Source: Sphaerotilus mobilis
Lineage (GTDB): Bacteria > Pseudomonadota > Gammaproteobacteria > Burkholderiales > Burkholderiaceae_C
Reading direction: 5' to 3'
Length of the DNA stretch: 64,000 nt
Assembly: GCF_004216565.1 (NCBI RefSeq)
Contig: NZ_SGWV01000010.1
Span: forward strand, 124,001 to 188,000
Position 1 is the stretch's first letter. Every line of letters starts with the position of its first letter. The notes under the pieces were generated by a model that saw only the letters and a list, made by a program, of their open reading frames with translations, had not been told where the DNA came from and searched no databases. A program made the translations under genes and the position numbers. Positions 41,890-51,909 of this stretch are shown piece after piece.

Positions 41890-43254
41890 ATGCCCACGCT
41901 CCTGATCCACCATGCCACGCTGCTCGTCACGATGGACGCGCAACGGCGCGAGATCGCCGACGGCGCCGTCTTCATCCGCGACCACGTGATCGAGCAGGTC
42001 GGCCCGAGTGCCGAGCTGCCCACCGCGGCCGACACGGTGATCGATGCAAGCGGCCAGATCGTCATCCCCGGCCTGGTCAACACGCACCACCACATGTACC
42101 AGTCGCTGACCCGCGTGGTGCGCCCGGCGCAGGACTGCGAGCTGTTCGAGTGGCTGCGCACGCTCTACCCGATCTGGGCCGGCCTGAGCCCCGAACACGC
42201 CCACGTGTCGACCCAGACCGCCATGGCCGAGCTGCTGCTGTCGGGCTGCACGACCAGCGCCGACCACCTCTACATCTACCCCAACGGCGTGCGGCTGGAC
42301 GACACGCTGGAGGCGGCACGCGAGATCGGCATGCGCTTCCATGCCTCGCGCGGTTCGATGAGCGTCGGCCAGAGCCAAGGTGGCCTGCCGCCCGACCGCG
42401 TGGTCGAACGCGAGGCCGACATCCTGGCCGACACCCAGCGCGTGATCGAGCGCTGGCACGACCCCGCGCGCCATGCCATGCAGCGCATCGTCGTCGCGCC
42501 GTGTTCGCCCTTCTCGGTCAGCCGCGAACTGATGCGCGACGCGGCCCTGCTGGCGCGTGAACATGGCGTGTCGCTGCACACCCATCTGGCCGAGAACGAC
42601 AACGACATCGCCTACACCCGCGAGACCTTCGGCTGCACGCCGGCCGAATACGCCGAGCAACTCGGCTGGGTCGGTCCGGACGTCTGGCATGCCCACTGCG
42701 TCAAGCTCGACGAGGCCGGCATCGCGCTGTTCGCGCGCACCGGCACCGGCATCTCGCACTGCCCCGGCTCGAACATGCGGCTGGCCTCGGGCGCCGCGCC
42801 GATCCGCGCCATGCGCGATGCCGGCGTGAAGGTCTCGCTGGCGGTCGACGGCTCAGCCAGCAACGACAGCGGCCACATGCTCGACGAGGCCCGTCTGGCG
42901 CTGCTGCTGCAGCGGGTGTCGAACGGCCCCGTCAAGGGCCCGACGGCCATGACCGCGCGCGAGGTGCTGGAGATCGCCACGCTCGGCGGCGCCCAGGTGC
43001 TCAACCGCGACGACATCGGCGCGCTCGCACCGGGCATGAGCGCCGACCTGGTCACCTTCCCGCTCGACACCATCGGCCTGGCCGGTGCCCACCACGACCC
43101 GCTCGCCGCGCTGTTCTTCTGCCACGTGCCGCGTGTGCAGCACAGCATCGTGCATGGCCGCGTGGTGGTGCGCGACGGCATGCTCGCCACGGTCGACCTG
43201 CCGCGGCTGATCGAGCGCCACAACCGGCTGGCCAGCACGCTGGTCGAGGCATGA
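41890..43254 (+). CDS. 8-oxoguanine deaminase type amidohydrolase
   Basis: 454 residues, amidohydrolase superfamily. Metal ligands occur in IPGLVNTHHHMYQSLTR (HxH), LHTHLAENDNDI, WHAHCVKLDE and the Asp of VSLAVDGSASNDSGHML. The segment SADHLYIYPNG with EWLRTLYPIWAG matches the 8-oxoguanine/isocytosine deaminase branch rather than guanine deaminase GuaD. It would hydrolyse 8-oxoguanine to urate and ammonia in the cytoplasm, directly supplying PuuD. A substrate in the pterin or cytosine range cannot be excluded. It starts 19 bases after a strong hairpin. Confidence 0.9.
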   Translation: MPTLLIHHATLLVTMDAQRREIADGAVFIRDHVIEQVGPSAELPTAADTVIDASGQIVIPGLVNTHHHMYQSLTRVVRPAQDCELFEWLRTLYPIWAGLSPEHAHVSTQTAMAELLLSGCTTSADHLYIYPNGVRLDDTLEAAREIGMRFHASRGSMSVGQSQGGLPPDRVVEREADILADTQRVIERWHDPARHAMQRIVVAPCSPFSVSRELMRDAALLAREHGVSLHTHLAENDNDIAYTRETFGCTPAEYAEQLGWVGPDVWHAHCVKLDEAGIALFARTGTGISHCPGSNMRLASGAAPIRAMRDAGVKVSLAVDGSASNDSGHMLDEARLALLLQRVSNGPVKGPTAMTAREVLEIATLGGAQVLNRDDIGALAPGMSADLVTFPLDTIGLAGAHHDPLAALFFCHVPRVQHSIVHGRVVVRDGMLATVDLPRLIERHNRLASTLVEA

Positions 43255-43292
43255 TCCTGACCCTTACCCACGCCCCACAGGAGCCCTGAGCC

Positions 43293-43505
43293 ATGCCCAC
43301 CATCCGCGTCGAACTGATGACCGGTCGCACCGTCGAACAGAAACGCGCCCTGGCCGCCGCCCTCACCGAAGCCACCGTGCGCACCCTCGGCGGCAACGCC
43401 TCCAGCGTCGACGTGGTCTTCTTCGACATCGAACGCCACGACTGGGCCACCGGTGGCGAACTCTGGCTGGACAAGATGGCCACACCGCCGACGGCATCGA
43501 CCTGA
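43293..43505 (+). CDS. 4-oxalocrotonate tautomerase family protein
   Basis: 70 residues. After Met removal the catalytic N-terminal Pro is exposed (MPTIRVELMTGRTVEQKRAL). The remaining block NASSVDVVFFDIERHDWATG is typical of small tautomerases; these form hexamers and act on enol or keto acids. It begins 38 bases after the deaminase stop, in the same direction, and could process a ureide-pathway or aromatic intermediate. Its last codons and stop form the left edge of a direct repeat that recurs at 44232, showing that its 3' end was included in a segmental duplication. Confidence 0.85.
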   Translation: MPTIRVELMTGRTVEQKRALAAALTEATVRTLGGNASSVDVVFFDIERHDWATGGELWLDKMATPPTAST

Positions 43506-43541
43506 GGCCAGACGTGAAGAAGCCCGCGCTAGGCGGGCTTC
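43494..43541. repeat. 48-bp direct repeat, copy 1 (3' end of module A, includes terminator)
   Basis: This matches 44232-44279 at 47 of 48 positions. It starts in the last codons of the tautomerase gene (GCATCGACCTGA) and runs through the terminator stem. It marks the left boundary of the first DUF4926-DUF6883 module. Confidence 0.9.
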
Positions 43542-43544
43542 TTC
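43516..43544. terminator. Bidirectional rho-independent terminator
   Basis: GAAGAAGCCCGC (43516-43527) pairs perfectly with GCGGGCTTCTTC (43533-43544) around a five-base loop. It sits between the tautomerase stop and the opposing DUF4926 stop and can serve both strands. Confidence 0.8.
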
Positions 43545-43560
43545 GTGACGACAGCGGCCA

Positions 43561-43773
43561 TCAGGCCGCGAGCCGAGGCGCCTCCTGAACAGGCGCGAGT
43601 TCACCGCTTGTCATCGACGCGATGACAAGGTTCTCATCCACATCCGGCGCGAACTCGACATCGAAGCTGCCATCCGGGTAGACCTCGATGACGACACCCG
43701 CCGCACCGGCACGAACACCGACCTCGGGGACGTCGACCCGGGCGACCACGTGATCATGAAGCTGAATGGTCAT
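43561..43773 (-). CDS. DUF4926 protein, module A
   Basis: 70 residues from ATG 43773. A small SH3-like beta-barrel is suggested by DVPEVGVRAGAAGVVIEVYP and SFDVEFAPDVDENLVIASM, matching the DUF4926 pattern of a Gly-rich turn, GxVVEV and a strand ending VEF. Function of the family is unknown. It overlaps the DUF6883 gene by four bases (ATGA), so the two are translated as a pair. A partner or antitoxin-like role for this small acidic protein is an inference from gene order only. Confidence 0.85.
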   Translation of the reverse strand: MTIQLHDHVVARVDVPEVGVRAGAAGVVIEVYPDGSFDVEFAPDVDENLVIASMTSGELAPVQEAPRLAA

Positions 43774-44126
43774 GTCTTTCCTTTCAACACGATGGCCGTC
43801 GTCAACGAGGGCGGATCGCCCGAGTCCTTGAGGATCCAACCGGTGCGAACGGTAGCACCGCCCTTGGGCCCTGTCAGCGCGAGGTCGACCTGATAGAGCC
43901 GACCATGCGCGTTGCGGCCCCGAAACACCGCAGGCGCGGCTGGCAAGCTGGCCAGGATGGCCACCTCGAGAACGGCGCTGTCGTGGGCCGTGATGCCCAG
44001 GATGGAAGAAAAGAGCCTGGCCTTGTGTCCGCCCACGTCGTGGTGCGGATTCAAAACATATTCGCGCAGCTTCCCGACCGGAATGAAGGCACGTTCGTGA
44101 TCAGGCAGCGCATCAGGATGTGGCAT
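43770..44126 (-). CDS. DUF6883 protein, module A
   Basis: 118 residues from ATG 44126. Shared residues with the other two copies are MPHPDALP, AFIPVGKL, a KARLF block after LNPHHDVGGH, and GATVRTGWIL near the C-terminus. Its biochemical activity is unknown to me; similar domains are annotated only as DUF6883. The reading frame is open further upstream through a block identical to module B, but copy C starts at the equivalent Met, which supports this start. It is the first gene of the pair, with DUF4926 second. Codon use and GC are similar to the neighbours. Confidence 0.82.
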   Translation of the reverse strand: MPHPDALPDHERAFIPVGKLREYVLNPHHDVGGHKARLFSSILGITAHDSAVLEVAILASLPAAPAVFRGRNAHGRLYQVDLALTGPKGGATVRTGWILKDSGDPPSLTTAIVLKGKT

Positions 44127-44186
44127 CACCCATTCTTGGCGGCCACCTCGACCCCAACCCATCCCCACGTAGGGCGTCTTGACGCC
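44104..44186. repeat. 83-bp direct repeat, copy 1 (5' end of module A)
   Basis: Identical to 44839-44921 except for one base (T for A in the CACGTAGG context). It covers the first eight codons of DUF6883 and about 60 bases upstream. In frame it would encode GVKTPYVGMGWGRGGRQEWV before the Met. Confidence 0.95.
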
Positions 44187-44231
44187 TCGGCATTCATACT
44201 CAGGATGCCCAGCCGGCGCATCCGTACGGCA

Positions 44232-44279
44232 GCATCGACCTGAGGCCAGACGTGAAGAAGCCCGCGCGAGGCGGGCTTC
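44232..44279. repeat. 48-bp direct repeat, copy 2 (3' end of module B, terminator-like)
   Basis: Second copy of 43494-43541, with one change in the hairpin loop. The stem here is GCCCGC/GCGGGC because the outer TTCTTC arm is replaced after 44279. It lies just downstream of the module B DUF4926 gene. Confidence 0.9.
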
Positions 44280-44298
44280 CATTCAGGCGCGAGAAGAC

Positions 44299-44508
44299 TC
44301 AGGCCGCTTGCTGAACCGGACGAACACGGCGGAGGTCCGATCCCGACAGGGCGAACATCGCCAGCGTCTCACCACGATCGTTGCAGAACTCGACCTCGTA
44401 GGCGTCATCGCCATGGACTTCGACCACGGTGCCAAGGTCGCCGGCCCGGATGCCGAAGGCTGGAACATCCGTGGCAGCAGCAACCACTTCGAGCAGTTCG
44501 TAGGTCAT
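44299..44508 (-). CDS. DUF4926 protein, module B
   Basis: 69 residues with GGAGGAA before ATG 44508, the best ribosome site of the three modules. FGIRAGDLGTVVEVHG and AYEVEFCNDRGETLAMFALS follow the DUF4926 pattern closely and are nearer to the family norm than module A. Only about 40 percent of positions match module A by eye, although the flanking DNA of the two modules is almost identical. It overlaps the DUF6883 stop by four bases. Confidence 0.88.
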   Translation of the reverse strand: MTYELLEVVAAATDVPAFGIRAGDLGTVVEVHGDDAYEVEFCNDRGETLAMFALSGSDLRRVRPVQQAA

Positions 44509-44861
44509 CGCTGTTCCTCCTTCACATAGACGCTGGTGAGTTGCGGGACGCCGCCAGTTTCTCGAACGATCCAGCACGTTCTGACCATAGCAGTTCCCGC
44601 CGGGCCGGTCACCGGCACGTCAGCCACGTAGCGCTGACCGTGCTGATCCGCATGTTTCCTGGTGGCAGGCACCTGTGGCAAGCCATCGCGAATGGCCGTT
44701 TCCAGTTGACGGGCCTGCGCCTGGTCCATGCCCAGGACGGCATGGAAGACCCGGGCCTTGTGTCGCCCGACCTCATGGTCAGGGTTCAGGGCATACGCGG
44801 ACAACTTGGCCTCCGGGATCACGGCTCGGTCGTGGTTCGGCAGCGCATCAGGATGTGGCAT
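44505..44861 (-). CDS. DUF6883 protein, module B
   Basis: 118 residues, the same length as module A. Shared blocks: MPHPDALPNHDRAVIP, LNPDHEVGRHKARVF and TAMVRTCWIV (Cys where copies A and C have Gly in VRTGW). The middle of the protein differs strongly from copy A. It is divergent from gcl with 170 bases between starts, and the conserved 83-bp block covers the start region. Function unknown. Confidence 0.83.
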   Translation of the reverse strand: MPHPDALPNHDRAVIPEAKLSAYALNPDHEVGRHKARVFHAVLGMDQAQARQLETAIRDGLPQVPATRKHADQHGQRYVADVPVTGPAGTAMVRTCWIVRETGGVPQLTSVYVKEEQR

Positions 44862-44921
44862 CACCCATTCTTGGCGGCCACCTCGACCCCAACCCATCCC
44901 CACGAAGGGCGTCTTGACGCC
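44839..44921. repeat. 83-bp direct repeat, copy 2 (5' end of module B)
   Basis: Second copy of 44104-44186, offset 735 bases, with 82 of 83 positions identical. It lies upstream of and over the start of the module B DUF6883 gene, ending 110 bases before gcl. Confidence 0.95.
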
Positions 44922-45031
44922 CCTGCCATTCCGCGCCGGAATGGCCGGAATGCCCAGCCTGCGCTTCTGTGACGGCAGGCGCTTCGCCACCATCGGCACC
45001 AGTCTGTTTCAACAACCCCTGGAGCGATGCG

Positions 45032-46828
<1,797 letters not shown>

Positions 46829-46904
46829 GCCAGCCTGCACCTGCATGCCTCGCCTTCCCCGAACCTTCCCCGATCCTTCCCAGAACAACCGTCAGGACCG
46901 TCCC

Positions 46905-47705
46905 ATGCCCCGCTTCAGCGCCAACCTCTCGATGTTGTTCACCGAGGTGCCGATGCTCGATCCGACCCTGGACCGCTACGCCGCCGCCGCAGCGGCGGGC
47001 TTCCGCGCCGTCGAGGTCCAGTTCCCCTACGACCACCCGGCGGTCGATGTGCGCGCGCGGCTCGAAGCGCATGACCTGAGCATGGTCCTGCACAACCTGC
47101 CGGCCGGCGACTGGGCCGGCGGCGAGCGCGGCATCGCCTGCCTGCCCGACCGCGTCGACGAGTTCCGCGAGGGCGTCGAACGTGCCATCGGCTACGCCCG
47201 CACGCTGGGCGTGCCGCAGCTCAACTGCCTGGCCGGCATCGCCCCGCTCGGTGCCGACGAGCGCGTGCTGCGCGCCACGCTGGTCGGCAACCTGCGATAC
47301 GCCGCCGCCGAACTGGGCAAGTCGGGCTTGGGTCTGCTGATCGAGCCGATCAACACCTTCGACGTTCCCGGCTTCTTCGTCAGCCGCACGGCGCAGGCGC
47401 TGGACATCCTCGACGAGGTCGGCGCGTCCAACGCCAAGGTCCAGTTCGACGCCTACCACGCCCAGCGCATGGAGGGCGAGCTGTGCGGCACGCTGAGCCG
47501 CCACCTCGACCGCATCGGCCATGTGCAGATCGCCGACAACCCCGGTCGCCACGAGCCCGGCACCGGCGAGATCAACCACGCCTTCCTGTTCCAGCATCTC
47601 GATGCCATCGGCTATCGCGGCTGGGTCGGCTGCGAGTACAAGCCGGCGACGACCACGGCCGCCGGCCTGGGTTGGATGACGACGCTGGGCAGGCTCACCC
47701 CTTGA
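46905..47705 (+). CDS. hyi: Hydroxypyruvate isomerase
   Basis: 266 residues, TIM-barrel xylose isomerase-like fold. MPRFSANLSMLFTEVPMLD is the characteristic start; Glu/His/Asp metal ligands fall in LLIEPINTFDVPGFF, VQFDAYHAQRMEG and HVQIADNPGRHEPGTGEIN. It interconverts hydroxypyruvate and tartronate semialdehyde. AGGA lies eight bases before ATG 46905. It sits between gcl and glxR with 76- and 56-base gaps, consistent with one operon. Confidence 0.96.
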   Translation: MPRFSANLSMLFTEVPMLDPTLDRYAAAAAAGFRAVEVQFPYDHPAVDVRARLEAHDLSMVLHNLPAGDWAGGERGIACLPDRVDEFREGVERAIGYARTLGVPQLNCLAGIAPLGADERVLRATLVGNLRYAAAELGKSGLGLLIEPINTFDVPGFFVSRTAQALDILDEVGASNAKVQFDAYHAQRMEGELCGTLSRHLDRIGHVQIADNPGRHEPGTGEINHAFLFQHLDAIGYRGWVGCEYKPATTTAAGLGWMTTLGRLTP

Positions 47706-47761
47706 GCCACCCGACACGAACACGAACGCCCCACCGACACGGACCAGACGGAGACACCGAC

Positions 47762-48676
47762 ATGACACGACAACGCATCGGCTTCATCGGCCTGGGCATC
47801 ATGGGCGCGCCGATGTGCGGCCACCTGATCGCCGCCGGGCACGAGGTCTTCGTGCACACCCGCAGCAAGCTGCCGCCGGCCATCGTCGACAGCCCCGCCA
47901 CGCGCTGCGCCAGCGCCGCCGAGGTGGCGCAGCGCGCCGACGTGATCGTCACCATGCTGCCCGACACGCCCGACGTCGAGGCTGTGCTGTTCGGCCCGGC
48001 CGGCATCGCCGAAGGTCTGGCGCAGCGCCCGCACGGTGCGGCACGCGCGACGGTGGTCGACATGAGCTCGATTTCGCCGATCGCCACCAAGACCATGGCC
48101 ACGCGCATCGAGGCGCTGGGCGCCGATCACCTGGATGCGCCCGTCTCGGGCGGCGAGGTCGGCGCGCGCAACGCCACGCTGTCGATCATGGTCGGCGGTG
48201 ACGAGGCCGTCTTCGAACGCATCCGGCCGCTGTTCGAGACCCTGGGCAAGAACATCACCCGCGTCGGCGGCCATGGTGACGGACAGACCGCCAAGGTGGC
48301 CAACCAGATCATCGTCGCGCTCAACATCGAAGCGGTCGGCGAGGCCCTGCTGTTCGCGGCCAAGGCCGGCGCCGATCCGGCCAAGGTGCGGCAGGCACTG
48401 ATGGGCGGCTTCGCGGCCAGTCGCATCCTGGAGGTGCACGGCGAGCGCATGGTCAAGCGCACCTTCGAGCCGGGTTTCCGCATCGAGCTGCACCAGAAGG
48501 ACCTGAACCTGGCGCTGGCCAGCGCCCGCGCGCTCGGCGTCAGCCTGCCCAACACGGCCACCGCACAGGAGCTGTTCAACGCCTGCGCCGCGCACGGCGG
48601 CAAGGGCTGGGACCATTCGGCGATGGTGCGCGCGCTCGAAGGCATGGCGAACTTCAGCATCGGCGATCCGGCCTGA
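47762..48676 (+). CDS. glxR: 2-hydroxy-3-oxopropionate (tartronate semialdehyde) reductase
   Basis: 304 residues, beta-hydroxyacid dehydrogenase family. The nucleotide site is IGFIGLGIMGAPMCGHL; the substrate block is DAPVSGGEVGARNATLSIMV; the catalytic Lys is in GDGQTAKVANQIIV. It reduces tartronate semialdehyde to D-glycerate with NAD(P)H. Position after gcl and hyi assigns it to the glycerate pathway rather than to 3-hydroxyisobutyrate metabolism. The C-terminal helical domain is complete. Confidence 0.95.
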   Translation: MTRQRIGFIGLGIMGAPMCGHLIAAGHEVFVHTRSKLPPAIVDSPATRCASAAEVAQRADVIVTMLPDTPDVEAVLFGPAGIAEGLAQRPHGAARATVVDMSSISPIATKTMATRIEALGADHLDAPVSGGEVGARNATLSIMVGGDEAVFERIRPLFETLGKNITRVGGHGDGQTAKVANQIIVALNIEAVGEALLFAAKAGADPAKVRQALMGGFAASRILEVHGERMVKRTFEPGFRIELHQKDLNLALASARALGVSLPNTATAQELFNACAAHGGKGWDHSAMVRALEGMANFSIGDPA

Positions 48677-48723
48677 CGTCCACGGGCATGCGGCGCACAC
48701 CGAACGATCGCTGACGCACTACG

Positions 48724-50037
48724 ATGAATTCCATGCACGGAGACATCACCAACCACCTGCCCGCCCGCACGCTGCTGCGCCGGATGTTCGATGCCGCGAT
48801 CGCCTCGGCGCAGCCGGAGGTGAACATCGCCGCGCACCTGCCCGATCCGGCCGCGCTGCCCAACGGCCGGCTGGTCGTGATCGGCGCGGGCAAGGCGTCG
48901 GCGGCGATGGCGCAGGCGGTCGAGCGGGCCTGGCCGGGCGACCTGTCGCAGCTCGGCGGCCTGGTCGTCACCCGCTACGGCTACGCGGTGCCATGCCAGC
49001 GCATCGAGATCGTCGAGGCGGCCCACCCAGTGCCCGACGACGCTGGCCTGGTCGCCGCGCAGCGCCTGCTCGCGCTGGCCGAGAGCCTCGGGCCGCAAGA
49101 CACCGTGCTGTGCCTGATCTCGGGCGGTGGCTCGTCGTTGTTGCCCTTGCCCTTGCCGGGTCTGACGCTGGCCGACAAGCAGGCGGTCAACCGCGCCCTG
49201 CTGGCCTCGGGCGCGACCATCGGCGAGATGAACGTGGTGCGCCGCCACCTGTCGGCCATCAAGGGCGGACGGCTGGCGGCGGCCTGCCACCCGGCCCGCG
49301 TGCTGACGCTGCTGATCTCGGACGTGCCGGGCGATCAGCCCGCCGACATCGCCTCCGGCCCCACCGTGGGCGACGTGAGCACGTGCGAGGACGCGCTGGC
49401 CATCGTGCGCCGCTGCGGCATCGACCTGCCCGAGACCGTGCGCGCGGTGCTGGAGAGCGGACGCGGCGAATCGGTCAAGCCCGATGACCCGCGCCTGGCG
49501 GGCTGCGAGACCCGCATGATCGCGACGCCGCAAATGGCGCTGGAAGCGGCCGCCGCCGTGGCCCGGGACAGCGGCTACGAGCCGCTGATCCTCGGCGATG
49601 CGATCGAGGGCGAGGCCCGCGACGTCGGCAAGGTGCTCGCCGGCCTGGCGCTGCAGATCGCCCGCCGCCAACAGCCCTTTGCACCGCCCTGCGTGCTGTT
49701 GTCCGGCGGCGAGACGACGGTGACGGTGCGCGGCCACGGCCGCGGTGGCCGCAACGTCGAATGCCTGCTGTCCTGCGCCATCGCCCTGAACGGCCAGAGC
49801 GGCGTGCATGCGCTGATGGGCGACACCGACGGCGTCGACGGCCTGGAGGAAACGGCCGGCGCCCTGATCGGCCCCGACACCCTGCGCCGCGCCTGGGCGC
49901 AGGGCCTCAAGCCGCTCGACCAGCTGGCCGACAACAACGGCCACGGCTTCTTCGAGGCGCTCGGCGACGCCGTGGTGACCGGACCGACGCTGACCAACGT
50001 CAACGACTTCCGGGCGATCCTGATTGAACGGGGGTGA
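48724..50037 (+). CDS. Glycerate 2-kinase / MOFRL family (TtuD/GckA type)
   Basis: 437 residues. The N-terminal domain includes RLVVIGAGKASAAMAQAVE and CLISGGGSSLLPLPLPGLT; the C-terminal MOFRL domain includes LSGGETTVTVRGHGRGGRN and GDTDGVDGLEETAGALI. Proteins of this family, often labelled hydroxypyruvate reductase TtuD, phosphorylate glycerate to 2-phosphoglycerate. This completes glyoxylate assimilation into glycolysis. The start at 48724 has a weak ribosome site; ATG 48733 is an alternative. It is the last gene of the gcl operon; the third DUF module faces it. Confidence 0.93.
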   Translation: MNSMHGDITNHLPARTLLRRMFDAAIASAQPEVNIAAHLPDPAALPNGRLVVIGAGKASAAMAQAVERAWPGDLSQLGGLVVTRYGYAVPCQRIEIVEAAHPVPDDAGLVAAQRLLALAESLGPQDTVLCLISGGGSSLLPLPLPGLTLADKQAVNRALLASGATIGEMNVVRRHLSAIKGGRLAAACHPARVLTLLISDVPGDQPADIASGPTVGDVSTCEDALAIVRRCGIDLPETVRAVLESGRGESVKPDDPRLAGCETRMIATPQMALEAAAAVARDSGYEPLILGDAIEGEARDVGKVLAGLALQIARRQQPFAPPCVLLSGGETTVTVRGHGRGGRNVECLLSCAIALNGQSGVHALMGDTDGVDGLEETAGALIGPDTLRRAWAQGLKPLDQLADNNGHGFFEALGDAVVTGPTLTNVNDFRAILIERG

Positions 50038-50061
50038 AGAAGGGCGAGGCGAGGCGGCCGC

Positions 50062-50295
50062 TCAGGCCGCTTGTCGCTGCCCATGCTGTCCGCGCCTGAC
50101 GCTCCAGACCTGCTCAAGGTCTTCAGGCTGAAACACCTCCGTCGCCAGGGTGCGACCTTCGGCATCGGTGAATTCGACCAGGTAGGCCGTGCTCGGCTCG
50201 GTCAAGGCGTGCACGATGGTTCCCTCGGCACCGATGGCGATGCCAGCAGTCGGCATCGCCCGCTTGACGCGCACAACATCCAGTTCTTCAAGCAT
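50062..50295 (-). CDS. DUF4926 protein, module C
   Basis: 77 residues. ELDVVRVKRAMPTAGIAIGA, EGTIVHALTEPSTAYLVEF and DAEGRTLATEVFQPEDL match the family pattern, with a longer basic tail (VRRGQHGQRQAA). ATG 50295 lies four bases after the DUF6883 stop with an AGGTGAGG leader. It faces the glycerate kinase stop 25 bases away. Gene order is the same as in modules A and B. Function unknown. Confidence 0.83.
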   Translation of the reverse strand: MLEELDVVRVKRAMPTAGIAIGAEGTIVHALTEPSTAYLVEFTDAEGRTLATEVFQPEDLEQVWSVRRGQHGQRQAA

Positions 50296-50299
50296 CGCC

Positions 50300-50644
50300 T
50301 CACCTGTACACGTAGAGGGTCGTCAGTCTGGGCATGTCATGCCCTTCGTCGATCATCCATCCCGTTCTGACCATAGCACGGCCTCCAGGGCCCGTCAGGA
50401 GCAGGTCGACGGCAAACTCTCGCCCACCGGCCCGCGTCCGTTCGACCGCCGGGTGATCCGGTAGAGCCTCAAGGATGGCGTCGACCAGCTCTCGCCAGTT
50501 CTCTCGCGTATAGCCAAGCGCCGAGGCAAACACGCGGGACTTCGGGCCTCCGCGCGGATGTGAAGGGTTCAGCGCATAGTCGAACAGCTTCTCCAGCGGA
50601 ATCACCGCCCCCTGGAAGTTCGGCAAGGCTTGCGGGTCGGGCAT
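50300..50644 (-). CDS. DUF6883 protein, module C
   Basis: 114 residues starting MPDPQALPNFQGAVIPLEKL. It keeps LNPSHPRGGPKSRVF, GREFAVDLLLTGPGG and RAMVRTGWMI, the same blocks as copies A and B. It lacks the 83-bp upstream repeat that modules A and B share, so it is an older or independently acquired copy. Its start 66 bases from the queG stop places it as an insertion between two otherwise unrelated genes. Activity unknown. Confidence 0.83.
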   Translation of the reverse strand: MPDPQALPNFQGAVIPLEKLFDYALNPSHPRGGPKSRVFASALGYTRENWRELVDAILEALPDHPAVERTRAGGREFAVDLLLTGPGGRAMVRTGWMIDEGHDMPRLTTLYVYR

Positions 50645-50710
50645 GGCCCCATTCTCATGAGGGCGTGCGCCCGCGCCAGGCCCTCTGAAGAGGGGCTTGC
50701 CAGACGGTTC

Positions 50711-51859
50711 TCAAGCCCTTTGCGCCAGCGCCCACGCCAGATGCTCGGCCAGCACGGCATCGTCCAGGCCCGCATCAATGGCCGATTGCAGGGCGGCGGC
50801 GATCGCCGCATCGCCGGTCTCGCGCCAGGCATTGCCCAGGGCGATGGCGAGGTTGCGGCGCCAGCGGGTGTGGCCGATGCGGCGGATGGCACTGCCTTCG
50901 GTGCGGTGCAAGAAGGTGGCTTCGTCCCAGTCCCACAGCGCCAGCAGGGTCGGGGCGACGAAGGGGGCGCGGACGTCGAAGTCGGGCAAGGCGCTGACCT
51001 GCGCGTACTTGTTCCAGGGGCAGGCCAGCTGGCAGTCGTCGCAGCCGTAGATGCGGTTGCCCATCGACGAACGCAGCTCGGTCGGGATGGGGCCGTCGTG
51101 TTCGATGGTCAGGTAGCTGATGCAGCGTCGGGCGTCCAAGCGATACGGCGCGACGATGGCCTGGGTGGGGCAGGCGGACAGGCAGGCGGTGCAGCTGCCG
51201 CATGAGCCTTGCACATCGACAGGCCCGTGTTCATCGGCTTTGCCGGCCAGCACCGGGGTGACGGGCAAGGCCAGGTCGACGTAGATCTCGCCGAGGAAGA
51301 ACATCGAGCCGTGTCCACGATCGAGCAACAGCGTGTGCTTGCCGCGCCAGCCGATCGCGGCGCGGCGGGCCAGTTCGACCTCCAGCACCGGGGCGGAATC
51401 GCAGAAGACGCGGTGGCCATGCGGGCCGATCTCGGCGGCGATGCGATCGCTCAGCTGCTGCAGGCGGTGGCGCACGACCTTGTGGTAATCGCGGCCCCGG
51501 GCATAGACCGACACGACGGCCTCGTCCGGGCGGCTCAGCCGGGTGCGCTCACGGTCGCGCCAGTCTTCTGGCGTGTCGCGTGGCAGGTAGTCGGCACGCA
51601 CGCTCAGCACACGCACCGTGCCCGGCACCAGCTCGGCCGGCCGGGCGCGCCTGAGGCCATGTGCGGCCATGTAGTGCATCTGACCGTGAAAGCCTGCCTG
51701 CAGCCACGCGAGCAGGCCGGGCTCGGCGCTGGCAAGGTCCACGTCGGCCACACCGATCTGGGAGAATCCAAGCGCCCCGGCCCACCCGCGCAGCTGTTGC
51801 GACACGCGAGCCAGCAAGGTGGCATCGGGGCGCTGCAGGTCGGATGGACACGTGCTCAT
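50711..51859 (-). CDS. queG: Epoxyqueuosine reductase
   Basis: 382 residues. Two [4Fe-4S] clusters are predicted from CGSCTACLSACP and CDDCQLACP, following the cobalamin-binding N-terminal domain (ARGRDYHKVVRHRLQQL; VFCDSAPVLEVELARRAAIG). It carries out the last step of queuosine synthesis in tRNA, reducing epoxyqueuosine. A HEAT-like C-terminus (SAIRRIGHTRWRRNLAIALG) completes the family architecture. It is divergent from tsaE, the common arrangement in Burkholderiales. Confidence 0.96.
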   Translation of the reverse strand: MSTCPSDLQRPDATLLARVSQQLRGWAGALGFSQIGVADVDLASAEPGLLAWLQAGFHGQMHYMAAHGLRRARPAELVPGTVRVLSVRADYLPRDTPEDWRDRERTRLSRPDEAVVSVYARGRDYHKVVRHRLQQLSDRIAAEIGPHGHRVFCDSAPVLEVELARRAAIGWRGKHTLLLDRGHGSMFFLGEIYVDLALPVTPVLAGKADEHGPVDVQGSCGSCTACLSACPTQAIVAPYRLDARRCISYLTIEHDGPIPTELRSSMGNRIYGCDDCQLACPWNKYAQVSALPDFDVRAPFVAPTLLALWDWDEATFLHRTEGSAIRRIGHTRWRRNLAIALGNAWRETGDAAIAAALQSAIDAGLDDAVLAEHLAWALAQRA

Positions 51860-51909
51860 CCGGCGATTCTAGGAATGCCCCTGGCACGCCAAGTGGCTGC
51901 CCCACCGAC

